DNA from: Pseudarthrobacter oxydans
GTDB lineage: Bacteria; Actinomycetota; Actinomycetes; Actinomycetales; Micrococcaceae
NCBI RefSeq assembly: GCF_013314975.1
Contig: NZ_JABTYH010000005.1
Coordinates: forward strand, 124,001 to 188,000
Length of the DNA: 64,000 nucleotides
Direction: 5' to 3'
Under the pieces are notes generated by a model, which did not search any database, was not told the origin of the DNA, and was given only the letters and a program-made list of their open reading frames with translations. Shown piece after piece: positions 35,234-43,299 of this stretch; the stretch's first letter is position 1, and each line of letters opens with the position of its first letter. The position numbers were made by a program, and so were the translations under genes.

Positions 35234-36589
35234 ATGACCATCACCTCCATCCCCGCCCCGGCGCCCACAGACATCGCCGCCCTGGGCCTCCGCGAGTCCG
35301 CCACCTTTGACCGCGCCACCATCGCCGACATCCAGCGCGCCGCCTCCACCGGCGTGTACGACATCCGCGGCTGGGGCGCCAAACGCAAGGTCCCGCACTT
35401 CGACGACCTGCTGTTCCTGGGCGCCTCCATGTCCCGCTACCCGCTGGAGGGCTACCGCGAAAAGTGCGATACCGACGTCGTTCTCGGCGACCGGCACGCC
35501 ACCCGGCCCCTGCACCTGCAGACCCCGGTGACCATCGCCGGCATGAGCTTTGGCGCCCTCTCCGCCAACGCCAAGGAAGCGCTGGGCCGCGGCGCGTCCG
35601 AGGTGGGGACCTCCACCACTACGGGCGACGGCGGCATGACGCCTGAGGAGCGCGGCCAGTCCAAACACCTCGTCTACCAGTACCTGCCGTCCCGGTACGG
35701 CATGAACCCGGACGACCTCCGCAAGGCCGACGCCATCGAAATTGTGCTGGGCCAGGGCGCCAAGCCCGGCGGCGGCGGCATGCTGCTGGGCCAGAAGATC
35801 ACCGAACGCGTGGCCGGAATGCGCACCCTGCCTGTCGGCATCGACCAGCGTTCCGCCAGCCGCCACCCGGACTGGACCGGCCCGGACGACCTGGAAATCA
35901 AGATCGGCGAACTCCGCGAAATCACCGACTGGAAGACCCCCATCTACGTCAAGATCGGCGCCTCCCGGCCGTACTACGACACCGCCCTGGCCGTGAAGTC
36001 CGGGGCCGACGTGGTGGTGGTGGACGGCATGCAGGGCGGCACCGCTGCCACGCAGCAGGTGTTCATCGAAAACGTCGGGATCCCCACCCTCGCTGCCATC
36101 CCGCAGGCAGTGCAGGCCCTGCAGGAACTCGGGGTGCACCGGAAGGTCCAGCTCATCGTCTCCGGCGGTATCCGCACCGGGGCCGACGTCGCCAAGGCCA
36201 TGGCCCTCGGCGCAGACGCCGTGGCGATCGGAACGGCCGCGCTCATTGCCCTGGGCGACAACGATCCCCGCTACGCCGCCGAATATTCCGCCCTCGGTTC
36301 CGCCGCCGGGTTCTACGACGACTTCCAGGACGGCCGCGACCCCGCAGGCATCACCACCCAGGACCCGGAACTCTCCTCCCGCCTGGACCCGGTGGTTGCC
36401 GGCAAGCGCCTGGCCAACTACCTCCGTGTCCTCACCATGGAGGCCCAGACCATCGCCCGGGCGTGCGGCAAGTCGCACCTGCACAATCTGGAGCCCGAGG
36501 ACCTCGTGGCGCTCACCATCGAGGCCTCCGCCATGGCCCGGGTGCCGCTGGCCGGAACCTCGTGGATCCCGGGCCAAGGGAGCTTTTGA
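35234..36589 (+). CDS. FMN-dependent glutamate-synthase-like subunit (GlxD/MgsC-like)
   Basis: This 451-residue protein is the FMN barrel of glutamate synthase as a stand-alone chain: MSFGALSANAKEALGRGA, GQGAKPGGGGMLLGQKI, YVKIGASRPYYDTALAVKSGADVVVVDGMQGGTAA and VSGGIRTGADVAKAMALGADAVAIG. The whole chain has only two cysteines (about residues 78 and 415). The segment that holds the 3Fe-4S cysteines in classical GltB reads DGRDPAGITTQDPEL here, so no iron-sulfur cluster is expected. It should build glutamate or N-methylglutamate on the FMN face. An AGGAGG-like ribosome-binding site precedes it. Confidence 0.85.
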   Translation: MTITSIPAPAPTDIAALGLRESATFDRATIADIQRAASTGVYDIRGWGAKRKVPHFDDLLFLGASMSRYPLEGYREKCDTDVVLGDRHATRPLHLQTPVTIAGMSFGALSANAKEALGRGASEVGTSTTTGDGGMTPEERGQSKHLVYQYLPSRYGMNPDDLRKADAIEIVLGQGAKPGGGGMLLGQKITERVAGMRTLPVGIDQRSASRHPDWTGPDDLEIKIGELREITDWKTPIYVKIGASRPYYDTALAVKSGADVVVVDGMQGGTAATQQVFIENVGIPTLAAIPQAVQALQELGVHRKVQLIVSGGIRTGADVAKAMALGADAVAIGTAALIALGDNDPRYAAEYSALGSAAGFYDDFQDGRDPAGITTQDPELSSRLDPVVAGKRLANYLRVLTMEAQTIARACGKSHLHNLEPEDLVALTIEASAMARVPLAGTSWIPGQGSF

Positions 36590-37785
36590 TGCCCGGCGCT
36601 GGCTCCTCAGACTATGTGGTGGTGGGCGCGGGCCTGGCCGGTGCCGCCACCGCCTGGCAGCTTGCCGCCCGCGGCCACCAGGTGGCCATCCTGGAACGCA
36701 ACATCCCGGCCAGCCACGACGGCAGCTCCCACGGGTCCGCCCGGATCTTCCGCTACGCCTATCCGGACCCCTTCTACACCCGCGCGGTGGTGGAATCGAA
36801 AAGCCTGTGGGACGGACTCTCCGCCGCGTGCGGGACCCCGCTGATCACTCCCTGCGGTGCCGTGGACTACGGGCCGACGCGCAATCCGGGGCTGCTGGCG
36901 TCCGTGCTGGCTGACGAAGGCATCGAGCACCAGTTGCTTTCCGCCGCCGAAGCCCGGCAGCGCTGGCCGCAGTTCGCCTTCGACACGGACGTGCTGTGGC
37001 ACCCCGGCGCCGGGGTGATCGACGCCGAGACTGCCGTTAATGCCATGGTGTCCCTCGCGGTGGAACGCGGCGCCCGGCTGCTGACCGGCTGGGAGCTGGA
37101 GAGCCTGTCACGGCAGGGCGGCGGCTACCGGCTGCACTCCACCACCGGGCAAACGTACGACGCCGGCAACGTGGTGGTCAGCGCGGGCGGCTGGCTGCCG
37201 GCGCTGCTGGGCGGGCTGTCCCTCCCGGCAGGGTTCGTGGCCGGGCTCCCGGAGATCACCGTTCGGCAGGAGCAGGCCTTCCACTTCAGGTACCGGGACA
37301 ACGGTTTTGCGGACCACGCACCTGAATACCACGACGGCGGTGCTGCTTCCGGTGCCGGAGGCTGGCCGACGTTCATCCACAAGGCTGCCGGCATCCAGGC
37401 CTACGGCCTGCCGGGCGGGCGCGACGCAGGCTTCGCCGGCCAGAAGGTGGCGGAGTACAACGGTGGCAGGCTGATCCCTTCCGCGGCGCAGCAGACGGGT
37501 GCGGTGGACCCGGCAAACCGCCGCCGGGTGGTGGAGTATGTGCAGCGCTACCTGCCCGGCCTGGACCCGGAGCCCTACGCCGAAACAACCTGCTTATTCA
37601 CCAACACCCCCAGCGAGGACTTCCTCATCGACCGCGTGGACAACCTGACCGTCCTCTCGCCCTGTTCCGGCCACGGCGCCAAGTTCGCGCCGCTGCTCGG
37701 CCGGTGGGCGGCGGACCTGGCCGACGGCACAGGCGGTGTTCCCGGGCGGTTCCGGACCGCGTCCTCCACAGCTGCGACCACCTAG
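36589..37785 (+). CDS. Monomeric sarcosine oxidase / N-methyl amino acid oxidase-type flavoprotein
   Basis: This 398-residue FAD enzyme starts at ATG 36589, one base shared with the glxD stop, behind AAGGGAG. The Rossmann motif is at residues 9-20 (YVVVGAGLAGAA). Cys335 in ETTCLFTNTPSEDFLID aligns with the cysteine that binds FAD covalently in monomeric sarcosine oxidase (Cys315) and N-methyltryptophan oxidase. The SGHGAKFAPLLG segment near the end is also conserved. It oxidises a secondary amine with oxygen, releasing peroxide. Next to the GlxBCD set the substrate could be N-methylglutamate; sarcosine is the alternative. Confidence 0.85.
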   Translation: MPGAGSSDYVVVGAGLAGAATAWQLAARGHQVAILERNIPASHDGSSHGSARIFRYAYPDPFYTRAVVESKSLWDGLSAACGTPLITPCGAVDYGPTRNPGLLASVLADEGIEHQLLSAAEARQRWPQFAFDTDVLWHPGAGVIDAETAVNAMVSLAVERGARLLTGWELESLSRQGGGYRLHSTTGQTYDAGNVVVSAGGWLPALLGGLSLPAGFVAGLPEITVRQEQAFHFRYRDNGFADHAPEYHDGGAASGAGGWPTFIHKAAGIQAYGLPGGRDAGFAGQKVAEYNGGRLIPSAAQQTGAVDPANRRRVVEYVQRYLPGLDPEPYAETTCLFTNTPSEDFLIDRVDNLTVLSPCSGHGAKFAPLLGRWAADLADGTGGVPGRFRTASSTAATT

Positions 37786-37796
37786 GACGGATACCA

Positions 37797-39095
37797 GTGA
37801 GCCTTCCACAGACAATACCCACGGGAGACCCCGCAGCGGCTGCCCTGCCTTCCGGCAGGACCAGCGACCCCACTGTTGCCAGCCTCCTGCAGGACATCTC
37901 CACCATCGGCACGGACACCTTCCGGGGCGGGTACTCGCGGCCGGTGTTTTCCACCGCGGAAACGGACCTGCGCGGCTGGTTCGTTGAGCAGGCCGGCCGG
38001 CGGTGCCTGGATGTCCACACGGACCAGAACGGCATCATCTGGGCCTGGTGGGACACCGCCGCGCGGACCCGGAAGGACGCCGTCGTGACCGGAAGCCACC
38101 TCGATTCCGTCCCCGGCGGTGGTGGGTACGACGGCCCGCTCGGTGTCGCCTCGGCGTTGATCGCCGTCGACATCCTCAAAGCCCGCGGACTCCGGCCCCG
38201 GCGCCCGCTGGCCATTGCGGTCTTTCCGGAAGAGGAAGGCTCCCGGTTCGGCGTTGCGTGCCTGGGCTCCCGCCTCCTCACCGGATCGCTGGACCCGGAC
38301 AAAGCACGCCGGCTGAAGGACCCGGAGGGCAACACCTACGCGGATGTCGCCGCCGCGAACGGGCAGGACCCGCGGCTCATCGGAGCTGACTACGCAACGC
38401 TCCAGCAGCTGGGCGTCTTTGTGGAACTGCACGTGGAGCAGGGCAGGGGACTGGCTGACCTCGACCAGCCCGTGGCCATCGGTTCCTCGATCCTGGGCCA
38501 CGGCCGTTGGAAGCTCAGCATCAGCGGCCAGGGCAACCACGCCGGCACCACCCTGATGAGGGACCGCAGGGACCCCATGGTGGCCGCCGCGAAAATCATG
38601 GTCAGCATCCGGGACACTGCACGGAAGTACCGGGACGCCAGGGCCACCGTGGGCAGGGTCCAGCCGGTACCCGGGGGCACCAACGTGATCGCCTCACGCG
38701 TGGACCTGTGGATTGATGCCCGGCATCCGGACGACTCCGTCACCGCGGCGCTGGTGGAGGCCATCGGGCTGAATGCGCAGGTGTTCGCCGCGGAGGAAGG
38801 CTGCACCGCGGCCATGACCATGGAATCGCTCAGCCCCACGGTGCATTTCGACGGCGGGCTGCGCAGCCGGCTGCAGGAACTGCTCCCGGCCGCGCCGGTC
38901 CTGGCCACGGGGGCAGGGCACGACGCCGGCGTCCTGGGGCCACACCTGCCCACAGCCATGATCTTTGTCCGCAATCCCACCGGCATCTCCCATTCCCCCG
39001 AGGAACTGGTGGAGGACTGGGACGCCGAGGCCGGCGCACTCGCGCTGGCGGACTCACTCGCGGGGCTGGCAGGCGACGCCCGCGCACCCAGGTAG
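37797..39095 (+). CDS. N-carbamoyl-L-amino acid hydrolase / allantoate amidohydrolase-family enzyme
   Basis: This 432-residue M20-type amidohydrolase has probable zinc ligands visible as His101 (TGSHLDSV), Asp112 (GYDGPLGV), the Glu run 145-147 (FPEEEGSRFG), His212 (ELHVEQGRGL) and the last His in GISHSPEELV. The start GTG 37797 is six bases after AGGACGG and 11 bases after the preceding gene. Family members split N-carbamoyl amino acids, allantoate or ureidoglycine. Beside a sarcosine-oxidase-type gene, a carbamoyl or formyl derivative of an N-methyl amino acid would fit, but this is inference. Confidence 0.8.
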   Translation: MSLPQTIPTGDPAAAALPSGRTSDPTVASLLQDISTIGTDTFRGGYSRPVFSTAETDLRGWFVEQAGRRCLDVHTDQNGIIWAWWDTAARTRKDAVVTGSHLDSVPGGGGYDGPLGVASALIAVDILKARGLRPRRPLAIAVFPEEEGSRFGVACLGSRLLTGSLDPDKARRLKDPEGNTYADVAAANGQDPRLIGADYATLQQLGVFVELHVEQGRGLADLDQPVAIGSSILGHGRWKLSISGQGNHAGTTLMRDRRDPMVAAAKIMVSIRDTARKYRDARATVGRVQPVPGGTNVIASRVDLWIDARHPDDSVTAALVEAIGLNAQVFAAEEGCTAAMTMESLSPTVHFDGGLRSRLQELLPAAPVLATGAGHDAGVLGPHLPTAMIFVRNPTGISHSPEELVEDWDAEAGALALADSLAGLAGDARAPR

Positions 39096-39144
39096 CGCCG
39101 CCGCCGTCGTCCTCCCGCGCGGTTCCGTGCCTAAGATGGCTGCT

Positions 39145-39768
39145 ATGACCGAACACGCAGCCGATCACGCCGGTGACGACGACGGGGCTCAGGCTGACGG
39201 GCAGGCTGCGGGCCGGCTGGAGCAGGTCATCGCACGCCAGGTGCGGCACTACCGTACGGCAGCCGGGCTGTCCTCGGCGGAACTGGCCGCCCGGACCGGC
39301 CTTTCCAAGGCGATGATCTCCCGGGTGGAAACCGCCACCACCTCGTGTTCCCTCACCACGCTGCAGCGGCTTGCGGACGGGCTGGAAGTCCCGGTCACCG
39401 CATTGTTCCGCGGCGCAGACACGGACCGCGACGCCACCTTCACCAAGAGCGGCCAGGGAAGCCTTACGGTCCGGAGCGGCACCCGGCACGGCCACGAATA
39501 CCGCGTCCTGGGCACGCTCAAGGGCAGGACCGACGCCCTGGAACCCACGCTGGTGACGCTCACCGACGCCTCCGACGTGTTCCCGCTGTTCCAGCACCCC
39601 GGCACGGAGTTCATCTACATGCTCGCGGGCAGGATGGTGTACGGCCACGGCTCATACGAGTACGCCATGGAGCCGGGCGATTCCCTGCTGCTGGACGGCG
39701 AAGGGCCGCACGGGCCGCTGGAACTGCTGGACCTCCCCATCACGTTCCTGGCCATCTCCGCCAAGTAG
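39145..39768 (+). CDS. XRE-family regulator with C-terminal cupin
   Basis: This 207-residue protein has an acidic N-terminus, a helix-turn-helix at about residues 40-90 (GLSSAELAARTGLSKAMISRVETATTS) and a small C-terminal cupin (FQHPGTEFIYMLAGRMVYGHG). I start it at 39145. A TAAGAT box ends seven bases before the ATG, with no Shine-Dalgarno, so a leaderless message is likely; the ATG at 39136 lies within that box. Regulators of this build often control amine and amino acid catabolism and sit at the end of the operon they govern, as here. Confidence 0.85.
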   Translation: MTEHAADHAGDDDGAQADGQAAGRLEQVIARQVRHYRTAAGLSSAELAARTGLSKAMISRVETATTSCSLTTLQRLADGLEVPVTALFRGADTDRDATFTKSGQGSLTVRSGTRHGHEYRVLGTLKGRTDALEPTLVTLTDASDVFPLFQHPGTEFIYMLAGRMVYGHGSYEYAMEPGDSLLLDGEGPHGPLELLDLPITFLAISAK

Positions 39769-39834
39769 GATCCAGCCCTTCCCACCCCCACCCCTGCGCT
39801 CTGCGGGACGGCTGAAACTTCCGTGTGGATGACT

Positions 39835-39861
39835 GAAACGATCATTTAACACACCGGAAAC
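39835..39861 (+). promoter_or_regulatory. GlnR-type box upstream of the ammonium transporter
   Basis: GAAAC (39835-39839), TTAAC (39846-39850) and GAAAC (39857-39861) are each separated by exactly six bases. This fits three of the four half-sites of the actinobacterial GlnR box gTnAC-n6-GaAAC-n6-gTnAC-n6-GaAAC. Another GAAAC is at 39814-39818. The place, about 150 bases before amt, is what nitrogen-limitation control would need. Confidence 0.6.
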
Positions 39862-40007
39862 CCAGGCCATTACTGCCGCCATACAGTTGGAACCAGACGG
39901 CAATAGCTGCCCTCCGATGAACGTGGTACTGACTCCGCGTCCCTCCTCCGGAGTGGCTCCAACGGGCGATTTGGCGTTCTCTCCTCGCATCACGAAAGGG
40001 GTTTCCC

Positions 40008-41297
40008 ATGGATTCGGGAAATGTCGCTTGGATTTTGGCCAGCGCAGCGCTGGTCTGCATGATGATCCCCGCCCTTGCCCTGTTTTACGGGGGCATGGTG
40101 GGGTCGCGCCGCATTCTCAACATGATGATGATGTGTTTTGGCGGCGCCAGCCTGGTGGCCGTCCTCTGGGCGCTGTTCGGATACTCGCTGGCCTTTGGCA
40201 ATTCAGTGGGCGGGCTGGGCCTGATCGGTGACATCACCGAGTTCCCCGGCCTGGGGCAGCTGATGGCTGAGGATGGGGAGGCGTCCATTCCGGTGGCCCT
40301 GTTCGCGGCCTTCCAGCTGTTCTTCGCCTGTGTCACCACCGCGCTGGTGGCGGGCGCGGCTGCCGGGCGCATGAAGTTCGGTGCCTGGATGCTGTTTGCC
40401 GGCATCTGGGCCACCATCGTGTACTTCCCGGTGGCGCACTGGGTGTTCGCCTTCTCCTCCGAGGACGGCAGCGTGACCGGTGGCTGGATCGCCAGCGGCA
40501 TCGAGGCCATCGACTTTGCCGGCGGCACCGCCGTGCACATGAACGCAGGCGCAGCCGCCCTGGCCCTGGCGCTGGTCCTGGGCAAGAGCTCGGGCTGGCC
40601 CAAGGTGGAGCACGCGAAGCCGCACAGCCGGCCGCTGGTGCTGGTGGGTGCAGGCCTCCTCTGGGTCGGCTGGTTCGGCTTCAATGCCGGCTCGGCACTG
40701 TCCGCCGGCCACTCGGCGTCGGTGGTGTTCCTCAACACCGCTGTGGCTGCCTCGGCCGGCCTGCTGGCCTGGGCCCTGGTGGAACGGGTCCGCCGCGGCG
40801 CTGCCACCAGCATGGGCGCAGCCTCCGGCCTGATCTCCGCCCTCGTGGCCATCACCCCCGCCTGCGGTGCGGTCAGCCCGCTGGGTGCGGTGGCCATCGG
40901 CGCGATTGCCGGGGCCGTCTGCTCGCTTGCCATTGAACTGAAGTACCGCCTGGGCTACGACGACTCGCTCGACGTCGTGGGCGTCCACCTGGTGGGCGGC
41001 ATCCTGGGCACCCTGCTGATCGGCCTCTTCGCCACCGATGCTGCCCCGAACGGAGTCAGCGGACTCTTCTACGGCGGCGGCGTGGAATTGCTCGGCGTCC
41101 AGTCGCTCGCAACCGTCACGGTGCTGGCCTACTCGTTCGGCATCACCTGGGTCCTCGCCAAGATCCTGGACAAGACGATCGGCCTGCGGATCAACCCGGA
41201 GGACGAGATGCGCGGCATCGACCTCGCGGCACACTCCGAGCTCGCTTACCTTACGGATGAGGATCCGGTGGAGCTGGGCTCCCCGCAGCGCGCGTAG
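40008..41297 (+). CDS. amt: Ammonium transporter
   Basis: This 429-residue Amt/MEP/Rh-family channel has about eleven membrane spans. Family signatures are ALFYGGMVGSRRILNMMM in TM1-2, FAGGTAVHMNAGAAALALAL (with one of the twin pore histidines) and VGVHLVGGILGTLL (the second pore histidine). It takes up ammonium under low nitrogen. Unlike many bacterial loci, no glnK gene follows; the next gene is convergent. A GlnR-like box lies upstream. Confidence 0.95.
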   Translation: MDSGNVAWILASAALVCMMIPALALFYGGMVGSRRILNMMMMCFGGASLVAVLWALFGYSLAFGNSVGGLGLIGDITEFPGLGQLMAEDGEASIPVALFAAFQLFFACVTTALVAGAAAGRMKFGAWMLFAGIWATIVYFPVAHWVFAFSSEDGSVTGGWIASGIEAIDFAGGTAVHMNAGAAALALALVLGKSSGWPKVEHAKPHSRPLVLVGAGLLWVGWFGFNAGSALSAGHSASVVFLNTAVAASAGLLAWALVERVRRGAATSMGAASGLISALVAITPACGAVSPLGAVAIGAIAGAVCSLAIELKYRLGYDDSLDVVGVHLVGGILGTLLIGLFATDAAPNGVSGLFYGGGVELLGVQSLATVTVLAYSFGITWVLAKILDKTIGLRINPEDEMRGIDLAAHSELAYLTDEDPVELGSPQRA

Positions 41298-41352
41298 GTT
41301 TTCGAAGGATTCCGGGTGGGTTCCATCCGGAGGACGAGTCAGGCAGAGGGCC

Positions 41353-41400
41353 AACCTGTGGACCGGTGCCGGCATGAGCCGGCTTATAGTTCCAGGGGTT
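41353..41400. terminator. Candidate bidirectional terminator between amt and the GH43-like gene
   Basis: The core GCCGGC-ATGA-GCCGGC (41368-41383) is extended by outer pairings AACC/GGTT (41353-41356 with 41397-41400) and TGGA/TCCA. It lies between two convergent genes and may serve both. Confidence 0.45.
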
Positions 41401-41440
41401 GGTCCTCTGTCATGGTGTCAAGCGCCTGGTCGGCCGGAAA

Positions 41441-42421
41441 TCAGTGTTCAGTACACACAAGGTTCCCGTCCCGGACTTCCAGGACCGCGCCGCGGAGGTG
41501 GCTCAGGCGGGTTTCGGGGTTCGGGGCCATGGTGTCGATGTCCTCGCCGCCCCAGTACGGATGGGTGAAGTAGGCCAGCAGGGCCCGCTCCTTGCCGTCT
41601 TCCGTGGGGTCGAGCGGCACCACGTCCGCGTGGCGTCCGACGACGGGCCGCCCGTCCACGTGCTCCGGCCGGGTGAGGATCAGCCCGTCCAGGTGCTCCT
41701 GCCGGACCCAGGTGCCGCTGGCGTCCGCCGAGCGGTACACCGCCTGGCCCCGCCACTCATCCACGATCATCCAGTAGGTGCCCTCGAGCCGGAACACCTT
41801 GGGCCCCTCATGCGGGCGGCCGGGAATGGTGATGCCTTCCAGGGTCCAGGACGAGGGGTCCCGCGGCGTATCGCTCACCGCGCTGTACGTGGCGGAGCCG
41901 CGTGCCTCGTCCTTGTACCAGAGCCGGTAGCGGCCGTCCCCGCACGGTGCGACGGCGGCGTCGATCACCCGAGGCGAATCGAGGTCGATGGGGCCCAGGT
42001 ACTCCCAATTCACCAGGTTCCCGCTGGCGAACTGCACGATTGCCGCGTTTCCGTTCCAGTCCTTCCGCACCCCGCCCAAGACGGTCAGGTACATCAGCCA
42101 CTCATCGCCGATGCGTACGACGTCGGGTGCCCAGAGGGTTGCCGGCAGTTCGGTTCCGGGCGGCACCAGTCCGTCCACGGTGCCCTGGTACTGCCAGGTG
42201 GCGCCGCCGTCCGAGGATCGTGCTGAACCGATGGCCGTGCCGTGCACCCACTCCACTCCTTGGAGGCCCGGTGCCGTGGCCCGGCGCTGGGTGTAGAACA
42301 GCACCCACTCACCGGTGAGGTGGTCCGGAACCAGGACCGGATCCGTCGGGCCGTCCCAGACCGGATCGCGGTACGGCGTCCTGAAGGCGTCGGGACGCAG
42401 GGGAGTGAGCGGCTCTTGCAC
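41441..42421 (-). CDS. Five-bladed beta-propeller glycosidase (GH43-like clan)
   Basis: This 326-residue protein has the repeating blades and motifs of GH43/GH32-like glycosidases: DPVWDGPTDPVLVPD near the N-terminus (candidate base Asp), LPATLWAPDVVRIGDEW, and HEGPKVFRLEGTYWMIVDEW (candidate acid Glu). It has no signal peptide, so it would act inside the cell. I cannot assign the exact family or sugar; arabinosides, xylosides and fructosides are all possible. It stands alone, convergent with amt. Confidence 0.7.
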   Translation of the reverse strand: MQEPLTPLRPDAFRTPYRDPVWDGPTDPVLVPDHLTGEWVLFYTQRRATAPGLQGVEWVHGTAIGSARSSDGGATWQYQGTVDGLVPPGTELPATLWAPDVVRIGDEWLMYLTVLGGVRKDWNGNAAIVQFASGNLVNWEYLGPIDLDSPRVIDAAVAPCGDGRYRLWYKDEARGSATYSAVSDTPRDPSSWTLEGITIPGRPHEGPKVFRLEGTYWMIVDEWRGQAVYRSADASGTWVRQEHLDGLILTRPEHVDGRPVVGRHADVVPLDPTEDGKERALLAYFTHPYWGGEDIDTMAPNPETRLSHLRGAVLEVRDGNLVCTEH

Positions 42422-42520
42422 TGGTTCTCCAACGTTGTAGTTCCTTGGAGTACCAGCTTATGCGACGCGTCCGGGCCGTGCCTGATCCTCCCGGTGCCCT
42501 CCGCCTGGCCTTGTCAGGTC

Positions 42521-43195
42521 CTAGCCGTGGGCCTTGCCGTGCCCGCCATGCAGGGCGCGGTAGGCGTACACCAGAAGGGCGACGCCCGCCAGGATCATGA
42601 GGGTGAGCACAAGGATGTCCGCAGCGATGAGCAGTGCCGTTGACTGCAGGGCGAAGATTACGCCCAGCACGCCCAGGACCGCCGCCGGGATCAGGGGCCA
42701 CTTCAGCCGCCCGGTGGGCCCGGCGTCGGGGACGGGCACCAGGGACAGCACGCCGAAGGTGGCCGCCAGGCCGAGGAAGAGGACGGCTGCCACGGGCATG
42801 CCCTGCAGATCCTGCGGGAGGGTAACAATGACGGCGAGGGCCAGCATCACGCCGCTGGGGATCACCGCCCACCAGTTGCCCCGCTGGCGCAGGTAGACGG
42901 CGGCGAATCCGGCGGCCATGAACAGGAACAGGAAGCTCGCGCCGGCGCCGCCGTCCGTAAATTGGGAGGCGGCGACCACGGCTGCCAAACCCAGGAACAC
43001 CGAACCGGGGATCGCGGCCCACCAGTTCTCCGGGCTGCGGATGAAGAGGGACAGGAACACAGCCCCTATGGCGGCGAAGATCAGCATCGGCACATAGGCC
43101 GCGCTCTCGATGACGTTGAGCAGGTCCAGCAACAGCAGCACGCCAGCCGAGATCAGGACGATGCCGGCGATGATGCTCGCGTTGGCCGATTTCAC
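42521..43195 (-). CDS. Multi-span membrane protein of unknown function with internal repeats
   Basis: This 224-residue, very hydrophobic protein has roughly seven or eight spans. A short unit recurs: ENWWAAIPGSVFLGLA, then GNWWAVIPSGVMLALA, then a weaker LKWPLIPAAVLGVLG, suggesting a repeated pair of helices with a Trp-Trp-Ala-Ile-Pro cap. It ends in a His/Gly/Lys tail. I do not recognise a function. Confidence 0.7.
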   Translation of the reverse strand: MKSANASIIAGIVLISAGVLLLLDLLNVIESAAYVPMLIFAAIGAVFLSLFIRSPENWWAAIPGSVFLGLAAVVAASQFTDGGAGASFLFLFMAAGFAAVYLRQRGNWWAVIPSGVMLALAVIVTLPQDLQGMPVAAVLFLGLAATFGVLSLVPVPDAGPTGRLKWPLIPAAVLGVLGVIFALQSTALLIAADILVLTLMILAGVALLVYAYRALHGGHGKAHG

Positions 43196-43299
43196 GGTTT
43201 GCCTCCCGGGATGTGGCAGGCGCCCGCCAGTCGCTCTGCTGATCCCAGATTAAGTCCGGCCATGGTGCAGGCGTAGGGCCCAAAGCCCCGCCTTCACCG

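Noticed and set aside
34481-36577. Long minus-strand open frame (about 698 codons) opposite glxC/glxD
   Set aside because: It is the mirror of two well-supported genes, with repetitive Val/Gly/His composition and no motif.
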